A stretch of DNA of 64,000 bases from JBFJKD01 sp038106145 (GCA_038106145.1 JAYODD010000005.1:62001-126000); one strand, 5' to 3'; numbered from the stretch's first letter, positions 44,484-53,328 are shown. Numbers and translations: made by a program. Notes: generated by a model from the sequence alone, not told the origin.

Positions 44484-45800
44484 ATGAGCAATCCAAAAGT
44501 GGGTTTTGTCAGCCTCGGCTGTCCCAAGGCGCTGGTGGACTCCGAGCGCATTCTTACCCAGCTTAAAATCGAGGGTTACGAGGTGGTGCCCACCTACCAG
44601 GACGCGGATCTGGTGGTGGTCAATACCTGTGGTTTTCTCGACAGCGCCAAGCAGGAATCCCTGGAAGCCATTGGCGAGGCCGTTGCCGCAAACGGGCGGG
44701 TGATCGTCACCGGTTGCATGGGTAAGGATGAAAGTGCGATTCGCGCGGTTCACCCGCAAGTGCTCGCCGTCAGCGGGCCGCAGCAGTACGCGGCGGTGGT
44801 GGATGCGGTGCACGCCTGGGCGCCGCCCAATCTCAAGCATGATCCCTTTGTCGACCTGGTGCCGCCGCAGGGGGTCAAACTGACCCCGCGCCATTATTCC
44901 TATCTGAAAATTTCCGAAGGCTGCAACCACAGCTGCACTTTTTGCATTATTCCCGACCTGCGCGGCAAGCTGGTGAGCCGCCCGGTGGGGGAGGTGCTCG
45001 ACGAGGCCGAGCGCCTGGTCAAGGCGGGGACGCAGGAACTGCTGGTTATCTCCCAGGATACCAGCGCCTATGGGGTGGATATTAAATACCGCACCGGCTT
45101 CTGGCAGGGCAAACCGGTCAAATCCCGCATGCTGGAATTGTGTCGGGCCCTCGGCGAGATGGGCGTGTGGGTGCGTTTGCACTATGTGTATCCCTATCCC
45201 CACGTGGACGACATCATTCCGCTTATGGCCGACGGGAAAATTCTGCCGTACCTCGACATCCCCTTTCAGCACGCCAGCGCCTCCGTATTAAAAGCGATGA
45301 AGCGCCCCGCCCGCCAGGAAAAAACCCTGGAACGGATCGCGCGCTGGCGCGAAATTTGTCCCGAGATAACCCTGCGCAGCACATTTATCGCGGGATTTCC
45401 CGGTGAAACGGAAGCGGATTTTCAGCACTTGTTGAACTGGCTCGAGGAGGCGCAGTTGGACCGGGTCGGTTGTTTTAAGTACGAAGCGGTGGCTGGTGCC
45501 CGCGCCAATGCCCTGCCGGGCGCGGTGCCGGAGGAAGTGAAGCAGGAGCGCTGGGAGCGGTTGATGGCAACCCAACAGGCGATCAGTACCGCGCGTCTGG
45601 CAAAAAAAGTGGGGAGTACACTGGAGGTGTTGATCGACGAAATCGACGGCGACGGGGCTATCGGGCGCTGTTGGGCGGATGCACCGGATATCGACGGCAA
45701 TGTCTTTTTAAATGATGCCACTGGACTTAACGTCGGGGACAGGGTGCGAGTGAAGATCGAACAGGCCGATGAGTACGACCTGTGGGGTAGCGCAGTTTAG
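44484..45800 (+). CDS. rimO: ribosomal protein S12 methylthiotransferase RimO
   Basis: RimO adds a methylthio group to the Asp of ribosomal protein S12 by radical SAM chemistry. The N-terminal UPF0004 domain carries cluster cysteines 13, 49 and 78 (SLGCPKA, NTCGF, TGCMG); the radical SAM cluster is C147-x3-C151-x2-C154 (GCNHSCTFC); a C-terminal TRAM domain spans about 375-438. A housekeeping gene lying between catabolic genes, with no functional link to them evident. Confidence 0.97.
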   Translation: MSNPKVGFVSLGCPKALVDSERILTQLKIEGYEVVPTYQDADLVVVNTCGFLDSAKQESLEAIGEAVAANGRVIVTGCMGKDESAIRAVHPQVLAVSGPQQYAAVVDAVHAWAPPNLKHDPFVDLVPPQGVKLTPRHYSYLKISEGCNHSCTFCIIPDLRGKLVSRPVGEVLDEAERLVKAGTQELLVISQDTSAYGVDIKYRTGFWQGKPVKSRMLELCRALGEMGVWVRLHYVYPYPHVDDIIPLMADGKILPYLDIPFQHASASVLKAMKRPARQEKTLERIARWREICPEITLRSTFIAGFPGETEADFQHLLNWLEEAQLDRVGCFKYEAVAGARANALPGAVPEEVKQERWERLMATQQAISTARLAKKVGSTLEVLIDEIDGDGAIGRCWADAPDIDGNVFLNDATGLNVGDRVRVKIEQADEYDLWGSAV

Positions 45801-45856
45801 TTAACTCTCGCCATACATGGCGGGTGAATAATTTTACGATAATAGTGGAGAAGGGT

Positions 45857-46621
45857 ATGGGTCGAGTACAGGACAAAGTGGCGTTAATTACCGGTGGTAC
45901 ATCAGGTATTGGGTATGCGGCAGCAGAATTGATTTGTAAGGAGGGTGGCAGTGTGATGCTGACTGATCTGCGCCCGGTGGAAGGGGAAGCCTCGGCGCAG
46001 GCGTTACGCGATCAGGGTCACCAGGTGGCGTTTGTGGAGCAGGATGTTACCGATGAAGAGCGCTGGCCGGACGTTATCGCTGAAACCGTCAAGCGTTTCG
46101 GCAGGCTCGATATCATGGTAAACAACGCTGGCGTGGGGGTGCCGACCGATCTCGAGGAAAGCGACCTTGCCCACTGGCGCTTCGTCAATTCCGTCAATAT
46201 GGAAGCGGTGTTTATGGGCACCAAAAATGCCATTCGGCAGATGAAAAAAACCGGCGGTGGCAGCATTATCAACATCTCCTCTATCGAGGGTATAGTGGGT
46301 GACCCCAAGTTTGCGGCCTACAACGCCAGCAAAGGTGGTGTGCGGCTGTTTACCAAATCCGCGGCGCTGTACTGCGCGGAAAAAAAATACAATATTCGGG
46401 TCAATTCCCTGCACCCCGGTTTTACCCAAACCCCCATGGTTGATGCGGCGGTTAATTTTTTCTCGGCGGACGACGCGGCGCGTATTGAGCGGGAGATCGC
46501 CATCGGCCATATGGCAGAAGCCGTCGACCAGGCCTATGGCATATTGTTTCTGGCGTCAGACGAATCCCGTTATATGACGGGCTCGGAGCTGGTTATCGAC
46601 GGCGGCTATACCGCGCACTAG
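45857..46621 (+). CDS. short-chain dehydrogenase/reductase (SDR)
   Basis: A 254-residue classical SDR: cofactor motif GGTSGIGYA (TGxxxGIG), DVTDEERW, NNAG, catalytic Ser in NISSIEG, YNASK and the HPGFTQTPM loop. An acidic residue after the second strand (LTDLRP) points to NAD rather than NADP. The ATG at 45857 has GGAGAAGG upstream and is preferred to the in-frame codon at 45824. In this island it may oxidise a cis-dihydrodiol or an alcohol; the exact substrate is unknown. It is convergent with the second SDR. Confidence 0.92.
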   Translation: MGRVQDKVALITGGTSGIGYAAAELICKEGGSVMLTDLRPVEGEASAQALRDQGHQVAFVEQDVTDEERWPDVIAETVKRFGRLDIMVNNAGVGVPTDLEESDLAHWRFVNSVNMEAVFMGTKNAIRQMKKTGGGSIINISSIEGIVGDPKFAAYNASKGGVRLFTKSAALYCAEKKYNIRVNSLHPGFTQTPMVDAAVNFFSADDAARIEREIAIGHMAEAVDQAYGILFLASDESRYMTGSELVIDGGYTAH

Positions 46622-46643
46622 GGCGTCGCTCCGGGTAAACGCG

Positions 46644-47462
46644 CTAGCCGGCGGTGGTGCCACCATCGACGATCACTTCCGATCCTGTGACCCAGGGCGA
46701 TTGGTCGCTGGCCAAAAACAGTGCGGCTTTAGCGATGTCGTCCGGCGTACCGGTCATTCCCAGCGGTGTGCCCCGTTCAAATGCGGCCATCACCTGAGTG
46801 GGATCCTGGGCGAGACCGGTGGCGATAAAGCCTTCCACCACGGCGGCTCCCATATCGGTCTGAATCAGTCCGGGGTGAATGGAGTTGACGCGAATACCAT
46901 ATTTGAGATTGCCGAATTCAACCGCAGCACTTTTGGTCAGTAAACGCACCGCACCCTTGCTGGCGCAATAGGCGCTGAGGGCCGCGTAACCGCGTAGTCC
47001 GGCCACGGACGACAGGTTGATGATAGAGCCGCCGCGACCGGCTGCGCCGCCGGGTTGCATCACCTTCGCCCCGTGTTTTAGCCCGAGAAAAACGCCGGTG
47101 ACGTTGACATCGAGAATACGCTGAAATTGTTCCAGATCGGTGTTTTCCACCAGAGCGCAGATCTCAATCCCGGCGTTATTGACCACGATATCCAGTCCGC
47201 CCAACTCCTTGACAGCGGTGGCGACCGCGTTTTCCCAGTCCGTTTCGCTGGTGACATCGTGGCGAAAAAAAGTGGCGATGCCACCGGAGCTGTTAATTTG
47301 GGCAGCCGTGGCGGCGCCCTGTTCTTCCAGGATGTCGGTAATCAACACCGACGCGCCGGCACTTGCCATGGTTGTGGCAATGGCGGCGCCAAGTCCGCGC
47401 GCGCCGCCCGTAATCAATGCGACTTTACCTTGCAGGGATATGGCTACGGACGTTGCTGACAT
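46644..47462 (-). CDS. short-chain dehydrogenase/reductase (SDR)
   Basis: A 272-residue classical SDR with TGGARGLGAA, ITDILEE (Asp after strand 2, NAD preference), DVTSETDW, NNAG, catalytic Ser in NLSSVAG, and YCASKGA. It is 89 bases downstream of the AraC-type regulator on the same strand and could be co-transcribed with or controlled by it. Likely acts on a cyclic or aliphatic alcohol made by the oxygenases; this is inference. Confidence 0.92.
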   Translation of the reverse strand: MSATSVAISLQGKVALITGGARGLGAAIATTMASAGASVLITDILEEQGAATAAQINSSGGIATFFRHDVTSETDWENAVATAVKELGGLDIVVNNAGIEICALVENTDLEQFQRILDVNVTGVFLGLKHGAKVMQPGGAAGRGGSIINLSSVAGLRGYAALSAYCASKGAVRLLTKSAAVEFGNLKYGIRVNSIHPGLIQTDMGAAVVEGFIATGLAQDPTQVMAAFERGTPLGMTGTPDDIAKAALFLASDQSPWVTGSEVIVDGGTTAG

Positions 47463-47551
47463 GTTCGCACTCCTTTTTTTGTGTGCTCAGGATGAGCAGT
47501 TAGTTGGTAGACGGCAGATTTAAAGTGACGGTTTTGTGTTGTCGTTTTGGG

Positions 47552-48619
47552 TCACACCGGCAGTCCTTTTTTAAGGCTATCGCGGTATTCCGAGGGCGAG
47601 CATCCGCACCAGCGTTTGAAGGCGCGGCGAAAACTGGCGGTGTCCTTGTAGCCCAGATCGAGGGCCAGGGATTCCACCGAATTATCCGTGTTGCGCAGTG
47701 ACCCCATCGCCATTTGTCTGTGCACGATATTACGTAGTTCCCGGTAATTGGTATTCTGGGCCTGCAGATATCGAATCAAAGTGCGGGACGAAACATTAAA
47801 ACCTTCAGCCAGTTCCTCAAGGCCGGGAATATCGCTGGGACGCTGGCGCATCAGCGCCAGAATATGTTGCACGGTGAGATTGCTGGAGCGTATCTCCTGC
47901 AGCTTTTGCTGTAGCTGCTCCTCCGCCAGGCGGTGGATCTGCTGATCCGCGGTGATGCACTGGAGTTTACACAGCGCCGCTGGTAGAACCATGGTGTGCT
48001 TGTCGGCATTGAACTCCACGTCGCCGGAGAAATAATTGTCGTATTGTTCCGCGTATTCCGGCGGCGGGAAGGCAAACAGCACTTTGCTGTCCGACAGGGG
48101 CCGCCCGCTAACGAATTCCACGGCGTTTTGCAGGGCCAGCATCATGGTTTCGACGATGGTCGCTTGCAGTTCCGGGTTCTGGTGGGTTTCGGTGAGTTCC
48201 ATGACCAGGTAGGGGCCTTCGTAATAGGCGTTGAGATCGCAGAAAGTGATGCGAGTCTGGTAGTACCTGGCGAGATCTTCGATGGCCTGGCCCACCGTTG
48301 CACTGCTAATGACGGCCATGCCCACGGTGCCATGGGTGGAAATATGCATTTTTTCGCCGATGGACAGACCCGCATTGGGCATATTGAGTATGCGCATCAT
48401 GTCAAATACCGCGAGACACAACTTGTCAAACTCCACCTGTGCGCAAGGTTCTCCCAGCGTTTTTGCTGTAATGCCGTGCTTGTTCAGGCAATCCATAAGT
48501 TCGGTCGATCCGCCAAGGGTATGATAAACAAGATTTATATAACTCGAAGCTATTAAGCAACCCTCCGCATGGGGATCGCGCTGGGGTTCCTGTGTCGAGC
48601 TGCGCTCTTTTTGGGTCAT
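47552..48619 (-). CDS. AraC-family transcriptional regulator (OruR/ArgR-like, arabinose-binding-type N domain)
   Basis: A 355-residue regulator with an N-terminal ligand domain (about 20-215) of the kind seen in OruR/Mtb VirS-like proteins and a C-terminal double helix-turn-helix (about 260-350: PGLEELAEGFNVSSRTLIRYLQ and VESLALDLGYKDTASFRRAFKRWCGCSPSEYR). It lies between the SDR gene and the copper monooxygenase operon, and is divergent from the latter across 501 bases. It is the only DNA-binding regulator in the catabolic region, so it may control either side. Confidence 0.93.
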   Translation of the reverse strand: MTQKERSSTQEPQRDPHAEGCLIASSYINLVYHTLGGSTELMDCLNKHGITAKTLGEPCAQVEFDKLCLAVFDMMRILNMPNAGLSIGEKMHISTHGTVGMAVISSATVGQAIEDLARYYQTRITFCDLNAYYEGPYLVMELTETHQNPELQATIVETMMLALQNAVEFVSGRPLSDSKVLFAFPPPEYAEQYDNYFSGDVEFNADKHTMVLPAALCKLQCITADQQIHRLAEEQLQQKLQEIRSSNLTVQHILALMRQRPSDIPGLEELAEGFNVSSRTLIRYLQAQNTNYRELRNIVHRQMAMGSLRNTDNSVESLALDLGYKDTASFRRAFKRWCGCSPSEYRDSLKKGLPV

Positions 48620-49120
48620 GGCCTGTGATCGATGCTGTACTGATACAAGTTTGGGGAAAAATTATTCATCGACTGAATCACCTGGGTCTCGCCACGATTA
48701 ACTATAACAGGTTAAAGAGGCATTTTGCGGTTTGCCGGTCGCTGGCTGATGCCTGGTCAAGGGCTAACGCCGGTTGGTCTGGTTGGCTCGTTTGTGGCTG
48801 TTTCCATCACTTCTGTGCTTTACCCGTCGATTGATGCACGTATTCCCTTGGCGCATGGTTAGAAAAATGGCCGGTTATATAGTATCCTGCGCCCGTCGCG
48901 GCTGGAGTAGTCCGGTTTCTCGCGGAAATTGTGCGCTGATTTGGTGTCAGTTACGGCTCCAGGGTTGTCATTTTTGGCGCTGCTACCGGACCGCAAGGTC
49001 TGATTAGATAGGCCGTGCGATAGATTTGAAGTTCTGCAGTTGGGGGCATCCTGGGTTTGTCGCGATGGATGTGCGCCAGGTGCAGAGTGGTTAACTAGTG
49101 AACAAACAGGGGTAATTGTT
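48620..49120. other. divergent intergenic region between araC-type gene and the monooxygenase operon
   Basis: 501 bases without a gene. This should hold the promoter and leader of the monooxygenase operon. I see a TATAGT hexamer near 48887 but no -35 at proper distance, no sigma-54 motif and no clear AraC direct repeats. No RNA gene was recognised. Confidence 0.45.
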
Positions 49121-49909
49121 ATGGAAGCAGTGAAGGCAGTTGCTTATTCGCAGGAGGTATCCCATGGCGGTGGCCTGGCGGGCCATTTTCGCCGCAACCG
49201 GATATTCTGGGTGGGTGGCTCTGTGGCGCTGGCGTTGGCGATAGCGATTCGCATATACCAGCACGCAATGTCGTTTACCGTCGGCACCGACTATTACGAG
49301 CCGGACTTCCAGAAGTACTGGATGTCCCTTCTGTATATCGAAGTTGTGGTGCTGGCCGCTGTCGGCGTGATCAGCTCCGTATGGGTATGGTTGACCCGCG
49401 AAACGGATGCCTCCGCTATCAGTCCCCAGCTTGAGTTGAAACGTTACTTCACCTTGCTGGCGGTTCTGTGTGTGATCGCCGTGTGGGCCGGTACGGTGGC
49501 GGCGTTGGCCATTGAGTCGGATGCCTCCTGGCACCAGGTTACAATTCGCGATACGGACTTTACGCCCACGCATATTGTTATCTTCTACTTTGCCATCCCG
49601 CTGTTGACGGCGATTCTGGTGCCCACTTTCATCTGGGCGCATACGCGAATCCCGGCTTTCATGAATCGCATCTCCATCCCGTTCCTGGCGGTGGTGTGTG
49701 GCATCTTTATGATTATGCCCAACTACGGCTTCAACGAGTGGGGTCATACCTTCTTTTACGCCGAGGAGTTGTTTGCCGCGCCGATTCACTACGGGTTTGT
49801 GGTGCTGGGCTGGTCCCTGTTCTTCCTCGTGCCGCTGGCCATTCAAATGATTCAACGTATGGCACAGTTGATTGGTGAAGTCAGCAAAGATTCAAAGGCA
49901 GCAGTCTAA
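49121..49909 (+). CDS. pmoC: copper membrane monooxygenase subunit C (pmoC/amoC family)
   Basis: A 262-residue, multi-helix inner-membrane subunit of the particulate methane/ammonia/hydrocarbon monooxygenase family. The copper ligands of the CuC/CuD site are in place: D134-x3-H138-x12-H151 (DASWH and TPTH), the exact spacing of Asp156, His160 and His173 of Methylococcus PmoC. The end carries PNYGFNEWGHTFFYAEELF, a family hallmark. The ATG at 49121 has CAGGGG upstream; the frame is open earlier. It is first in the order C-A-B, as in pmo and amo operons. Substrate undetermined. Confidence 0.96.
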   Translation: MEAVKAVAYSQEVSHGGGLAGHFRRNRIFWVGGSVALALAIAIRIYQHAMSFTVGTDYYEPDFQKYWMSLLYIEVVVLAAVGVISSVWVWLTRETDASAISPQLELKRYFTLLAVLCVIAVWAGTVAALAIESDASWHQVTIRDTDFTPTHIVIFYFAIPLLTAILVPTFIWAHTRIPAFMNRISIPFLAVVCGIFMIMPNYGFNEWGHTFFYAEELFAAPIHYGFVVLGWSLFFLVPLAIQMIQRMAQLIGEVSKDSKAAV

Positions 49910-49963
49910 AGTGCCGATGAATCGATACGGGAAGTAGTTAGAATCCGTTATCTGGTAGACAGG

Positions 49964-49997
49964 CTGCCCCCGCGAAACGGTGTGTTCGCGGGGGCAG
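49964..49997 (+). other. perfect 13-bp stem-loop between pmoC and pmoA
   Basis: CTGCCCCCGCGAA, an 8-base loop, then TTCGCGGGGGCAG. The stem is perfect and GC-rich, 54 bases after the pmoC stop and 124 before the pmoA ATG. No T tract follows, so it is more likely an mRNA processing or stabilising hairpin, or a partial attenuator, than a full terminator. Separate amoC messages are known in nitrifiers. Confidence 0.8.
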
Positions 49998-50121
49998 TAC
50001 GTTAAAATGTTTGAAAATCCGCCCTCCTCCGCCGTAGTCGAAAGTATTCGTGTCGCTTTTGGGCCGAGGTCGTTTCGGGGATGCAGGCTGAACGGTTCCC
50101 CACAGTTTGAGGTTATGTGTT

Positions 50122-50910
50122 ATGAGTATGGAATTACCCGCCGATAACATCACCACCGCGCAGAAATTTGATTTGGCGGCCCTCGACAATCCGCTGGCGC
50201 GAAAAATTTATAAGCGCTTCGATGGAATTATCATCTTTATTCTGTTTGCCTTTATCGCTCTCGGCATCATGTTGCACTATTCCCTGACCGCTGGTGACTG
50301 GGACTACTGGATTGACTGGCGCGATCGCCGCTGGTGGCCACTGGTCACGCCGATTTCGCTGATGATTTTTATCGGCGGTTTTATGTATCCCGTATGGCGC
50401 GCATTTCGCCTGCCAATTATTGCTACTGCGGTCACGCTACTGTTGGCGGTCGCGTCCTGGGTGAGCCGTTACTATAATTTTTACCTGTTCGCCGACTTTC
50501 CCATGAGCTTTGTGTTTCCCTCCACTTATATTGCTCTGGGTATTCTGATGGACTGTGTTCTGGCCATGACGCGCAGCATCATTATGACCGCGATTGCAGG
50601 TGCGTTCTTGTTCGCCTCCCTGATCTGGCCGCTGAACTGGCCGCTGTTCGCAGCCTATAAAGTTCCGGTGGAATACGGCGGGATGCTGCTATCCGTGTCC
50701 GACTTGATGGGGTATGAATACGTGCGTACCACTACCCCCGAATACCTGCGCATCATTGAAGAATCCACACTGCGTACATTTGGCGGTTCCGTCACGCCTC
50801 TTACCGCTGTATTTGCCGCGTTTGCCAGCGTGATTGTGTTCGCGTTGTTCACCATTGCCAGTGCGGCGATTTATAACTATGCGGGTCGTTATACAAGGCG
50901 CATCGCGTAA
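50122..50910 (+). CDS. pmoA: copper membrane monooxygenase subunit A (pmoA/amoA family)
   Basis: A 262-residue integral membrane subunit with the family signatures GDWDYWIDWRDRRWWPLVTP, SWVSRYYNFYLFADFPMSFVFPS, NWPLFAAYKVPVEYGGMLLSVSD and GYEYVRTTTPEYLRIIEESTLRTFGG. These correspond to conserved PmoA blocks. Sequence departures within the blocks suggest a hydrocarbon-type enzyme rather than a canonical methane or ammonia enzyme; this is judgement, not a phylogeny. The ATG at 50122 has GAGG upstream and is chosen over the TTG at 50107. Confidence 0.96.
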   Translation: MSMELPADNITTAQKFDLAALDNPLARKIYKRFDGIIIFILFAFIALGIMLHYSLTAGDWDYWIDWRDRRWWPLVTPISLMIFIGGFMYPVWRAFRLPIIATAVTLLLAVASWVSRYYNFYLFADFPMSFVFPSTYIALGILMDCVLAMTRSIIMTAIAGAFLFASLIWPLNWPLFAAYKVPVEYGGMLLSVSDLMGYEYVRTTTPEYLRIIEESTLRTFGGSVTPLTAVFAAFASVIVFALFTIASAAIYNYAGRYTRRIA

Positions 50911-50975
50911 AGCAGGCACCGGGTCGCGCACCGCGCCTGGCGTTGTAAAAAATTTAATGGTTACAGGTGTCTTTT

Positions 50976-52223
50976 ATGAGTTTTAAAGTAAAGGTATTAA
51001 GGCTGCTGGGCGTAGTTGTGCTGCTAGCTGTCATGTCGAGCGAGGTTTTCGCCCATGGTGAGCGTGCGCAGTTGGCCAGCATGCGTATGCGGACCATGCA
51101 CTGGTTTGATGTGAAGGTTGAGCCGCTGAATGCGAAAGTGGGCGATTTGGTTGTATTGACCGGCAAATTTGTCCCGTCGGTCCATTGGCCCGAGCAGCTG
51201 CCAAACACAGAAGATACGGTGTTTCTCAATATCGGTGTTCCCGGCCCCAAGTTTATCCGGGTGCATTCCGAAATCAACGGCGTGCCGATGATTCGCTCCA
51301 CCGCGCTGAAGCAAGGTGAGCTGTATGAATTCAAGGTCGTGGCGCGCGCCCGTGTGGCGGGACGCTACCATATTCACCCTTTGATCAACGTCAAGGATGC
51401 CGGAACCCTGGTGGGCAAAGGCGCCTGGGTTGAGGTTGCGGAAGCGGAGGGCGATGCGCCGTTCGTGAACGAAATCACCACCATGCAAGGTGATGTAATT
51501 AACCTGGAAACCTATGGGCTCGAGCCGGTTAAGTTTTTCCATGTGGTGTGGCTGGTTATTGGCTTGGCCTTTCTGATTTACTGGTTGGTGCTCAAGAAAG
51601 AAGTTTTTATTCCGCGTTATATACGCATTGCCAATATGGGTAATGACAGCGCAAATAGCCTGATTACCCGTCAGGACTTTTTTGTTTCCGGGGTGTTTTT
51701 TACTCTGACGCTCGCCGTAATTCTGGGGGGGTATCTGTGGGCCGAGAGCAAGCATCCCATAACCATTCCTCTGCAGACCGGCAAAGTGGAGGTTGTGGGT
51801 GATCCGGTACCCACTGGTGGGCTTGAGGTCGACGTTGAAAGCGCCAGATACGAGCTCACGGGGCGCAGCCTGGAGATGCGCACCCGGATGAAAAATACCG
51901 GGACCAGTCCCCTGCGTATTGCCGAATTTATCACCGCCAATATCCGTTTTATCAATAGTGAGGCGTCGTCTGACTCAGTTTTTTACCCGGGCGAGGAAAT
52001 GGTAGCGGGCGACGGTTTGAGCGTATCGGTAGATGTGCTGGCGCCGGGCGAAGAAGTGGAGGTGATTCTCAAAGCGGAAGATGCGCTGTGGGAAAAATAC
52101 CGCATGACGGGTTTGATCTACGACCCGGATAGCCGTTTCGCCGGTATGCTGTTCTATTACGATGACAATGGTAACCGCTTCTTCCAGGAAATCGGTGGCG
52201 CGATTCTGCCCAGTTTTTTTTGA
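50976..52223 (+). CDS. pmoB: copper membrane monooxygenase subunit B (pmoB/amoB family)
   Basis: A 415-residue subunit with a signal peptide (1-26, VFA before the cut) so that the mature protein starts at His27 (HGERAQLASMRMRTMHWFD). The CuB site ligands are His27, His132 and His134 (GRYHIHPL), matching His33, His137 and His139 of Methylococcus PmoB; His42 matches His48. Two cupredoxin domains flank two membrane helices (about 190-210 and 235-255). The residue matching His72 is not in the same place, so the bis-His site looks incomplete. The ATG at 50976 has AGG 8 bases upstream. Confidence 0.96.
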   Translation: MSFKVKVLRLLGVVVLLAVMSSEVFAHGERAQLASMRMRTMHWFDVKVEPLNAKVGDLVVLTGKFVPSVHWPEQLPNTEDTVFLNIGVPGPKFIRVHSEINGVPMIRSTALKQGELYEFKVVARARVAGRYHIHPLINVKDAGTLVGKGAWVEVAEAEGDAPFVNEITTMQGDVINLETYGLEPVKFFHVVWLVIGLAFLIYWLVLKKEVFIPRYIRIANMGNDSANSLITRQDFFVSGVFFTLTLAVILGGYLWAESKHPITIPLQTGKVEVVGDPVPTGGLEVDVESARYELTGRSLEMRTRMKNTGTSPLRIAEFITANIRFINSEASSDSVFYPGEEMVAGDGLSVSVDVLAPGEEVEVILKAEDALWEKYRMTGLIYDPDSRFAGMLFYYDDNGNRFFQEIGGAILPSFF

Positions 52224-52241
52224 TCACATGAAGAAGTCCAC

Positions 52242-52883
52242 ATGAAAAATAAACTAGCGTCGAGTACATCAAAGGCCCCAGGGTCGTTGATGTTTTTGTG
52301 CCTGTGTTTTGTCGTCGCTTTTGCCAGTTCTGAGGCTCTGGCCCATGGCGGTGTGTCCATGGAGGACGACGTCTGTATTATCCTGGTGGGTCGCTACAAG
52401 GCTCACTTTACCGGTTATCTGCCGAAGCAGCGGGCCACCCAGGAATTTTGTGAAGATATTCCGGCAGCGACAGAAAGTGTTTTTGTGATCGACTTTATCG
52501 ACGACGAGTTGCGAGAGATGGAGTTCGACTTCAGGATCATCAAGGACGTCAACAATATCGGTATTACGGCGACCTACGAGGACCTGGGTGGCGCCGAAGC
52601 GATTGAGAAGGCCTCCATTTATTACGTCGACCCAGCTCGCTATCCCCATGGGGTGGTGAACGTACGCTACGATTTTGTCGAGGAAGGCGGTTATATCGGT
52701 ATTGTCAACGCACACCACAAGAGTTCCGGGCTGAGTTACCGCTCGGTATTTCCGTTTAGAGTGGGCTATGTCGGCTACGGAAAATACATCGGTTACTACG
52801 TGGCGCTTTTTGTATTTTGCGCGGTATTTATCTGGGGTGCCGGGCGCAACACTTTCTTTAAGGCGAAACCAAAACAGGAGTAG
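52242..52883 (+). CDS. exported membrane-anchored protein of the copper monooxygenase operon, unknown function
   Basis: A 213-residue protein 18 bases after pmoB. It has a signal peptide (1-34, EALA before the cut), a periplasmic domain and one C-terminal membrane helix (about 184-200) with a basic tail. The predicted mature N terminus is His35 (HGGVSMEDDVC), like the His-Gly start of PmoB. Other possible metal ligands are His55, His136, His158-His159, Cys45 and Cys70. I do not recognise a named family and it is not the cupredoxin-like PmoD. Copper delivery or an extra subunit are the leading guesses. Confidence 0.88.
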   Translation: MKNKLASSTSKAPGSLMFLCLCFVVAFASSEALAHGGVSMEDDVCIILVGRYKAHFTGYLPKQRATQEFCEDIPAATESVFVIDFIDDELREMEFDFRIIKDVNNIGITATYEDLGGAEAIEKASIYYVDPARYPHGVVNVRYDFVEEGGYIGIVNAHHKSSGLSYRSVFPFRVGYVGYGKYIGYYVALFVFCAVFIWGAGRNTFFKAKPKQE

Positions 52884-53328
52884 TGCTGTCGCCCGGCGAG
52901 TATCCAGTGCGGCCTGACTGTCCCATTTTGACACACCTTTTCCGTCGCCCTTCATGCGGTCCTCCACTCAGGGTTTGTATACCACGGTTGTGGTGATCGC
53001 TTTAAGAATGGACACGGTATTTCCCGGTACATGTTTTGCGGGCTCGGCGCTCCCCTCACCCGGTTTTCACGGCGTGAGCGAATGGCAGGAGGTTGGTACA
53101 GTATTTCCCCCGCAATTAGCCGCTAAGCAATGTGGCTGCTCTGGCTATTGCGAAACCCGGGAAATTCAGTTACGGCGAGCGGCGTTTGTGTTTGTTTCTA
53201 TTTAAAATGCGCACACAACAGGCGCAGTGGTCGCCAGATTTTTGTCGTTTCGCTGTGGCTCGGCCAATTTTTGTGTGATAGAGTTCGCGGCGTTTTTACA
53301 CTACTAAATCCTTGCAGGGGGAACAGTT
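52884..53328. other. intergenic stretch before the RND gene
   Basis: 445 bases with no recognised gene. The 81-codon plus-strand frame at 53130 has no family or ribosome site. A promoter for the RND-DUF1329 module may lie here, since the gap from the monooxygenase operon is long. I see no terminator with a T tract. Confidence 0.4.

Noticed and set aside
48848..48895. Promoter made of TTGGCG and TATAGT before pmoC
   Set aside because: Spacing between the hexamers is far above 17 bases, and no better pair is evident.
49121..52223. Reading the operon as ammonia monooxygenase
   Set aside because: No hydroxylamine dehydrogenase or nitrifier genes nearby, and aromatic-catabolic neighbours argue for a hydrocarbon substrate.
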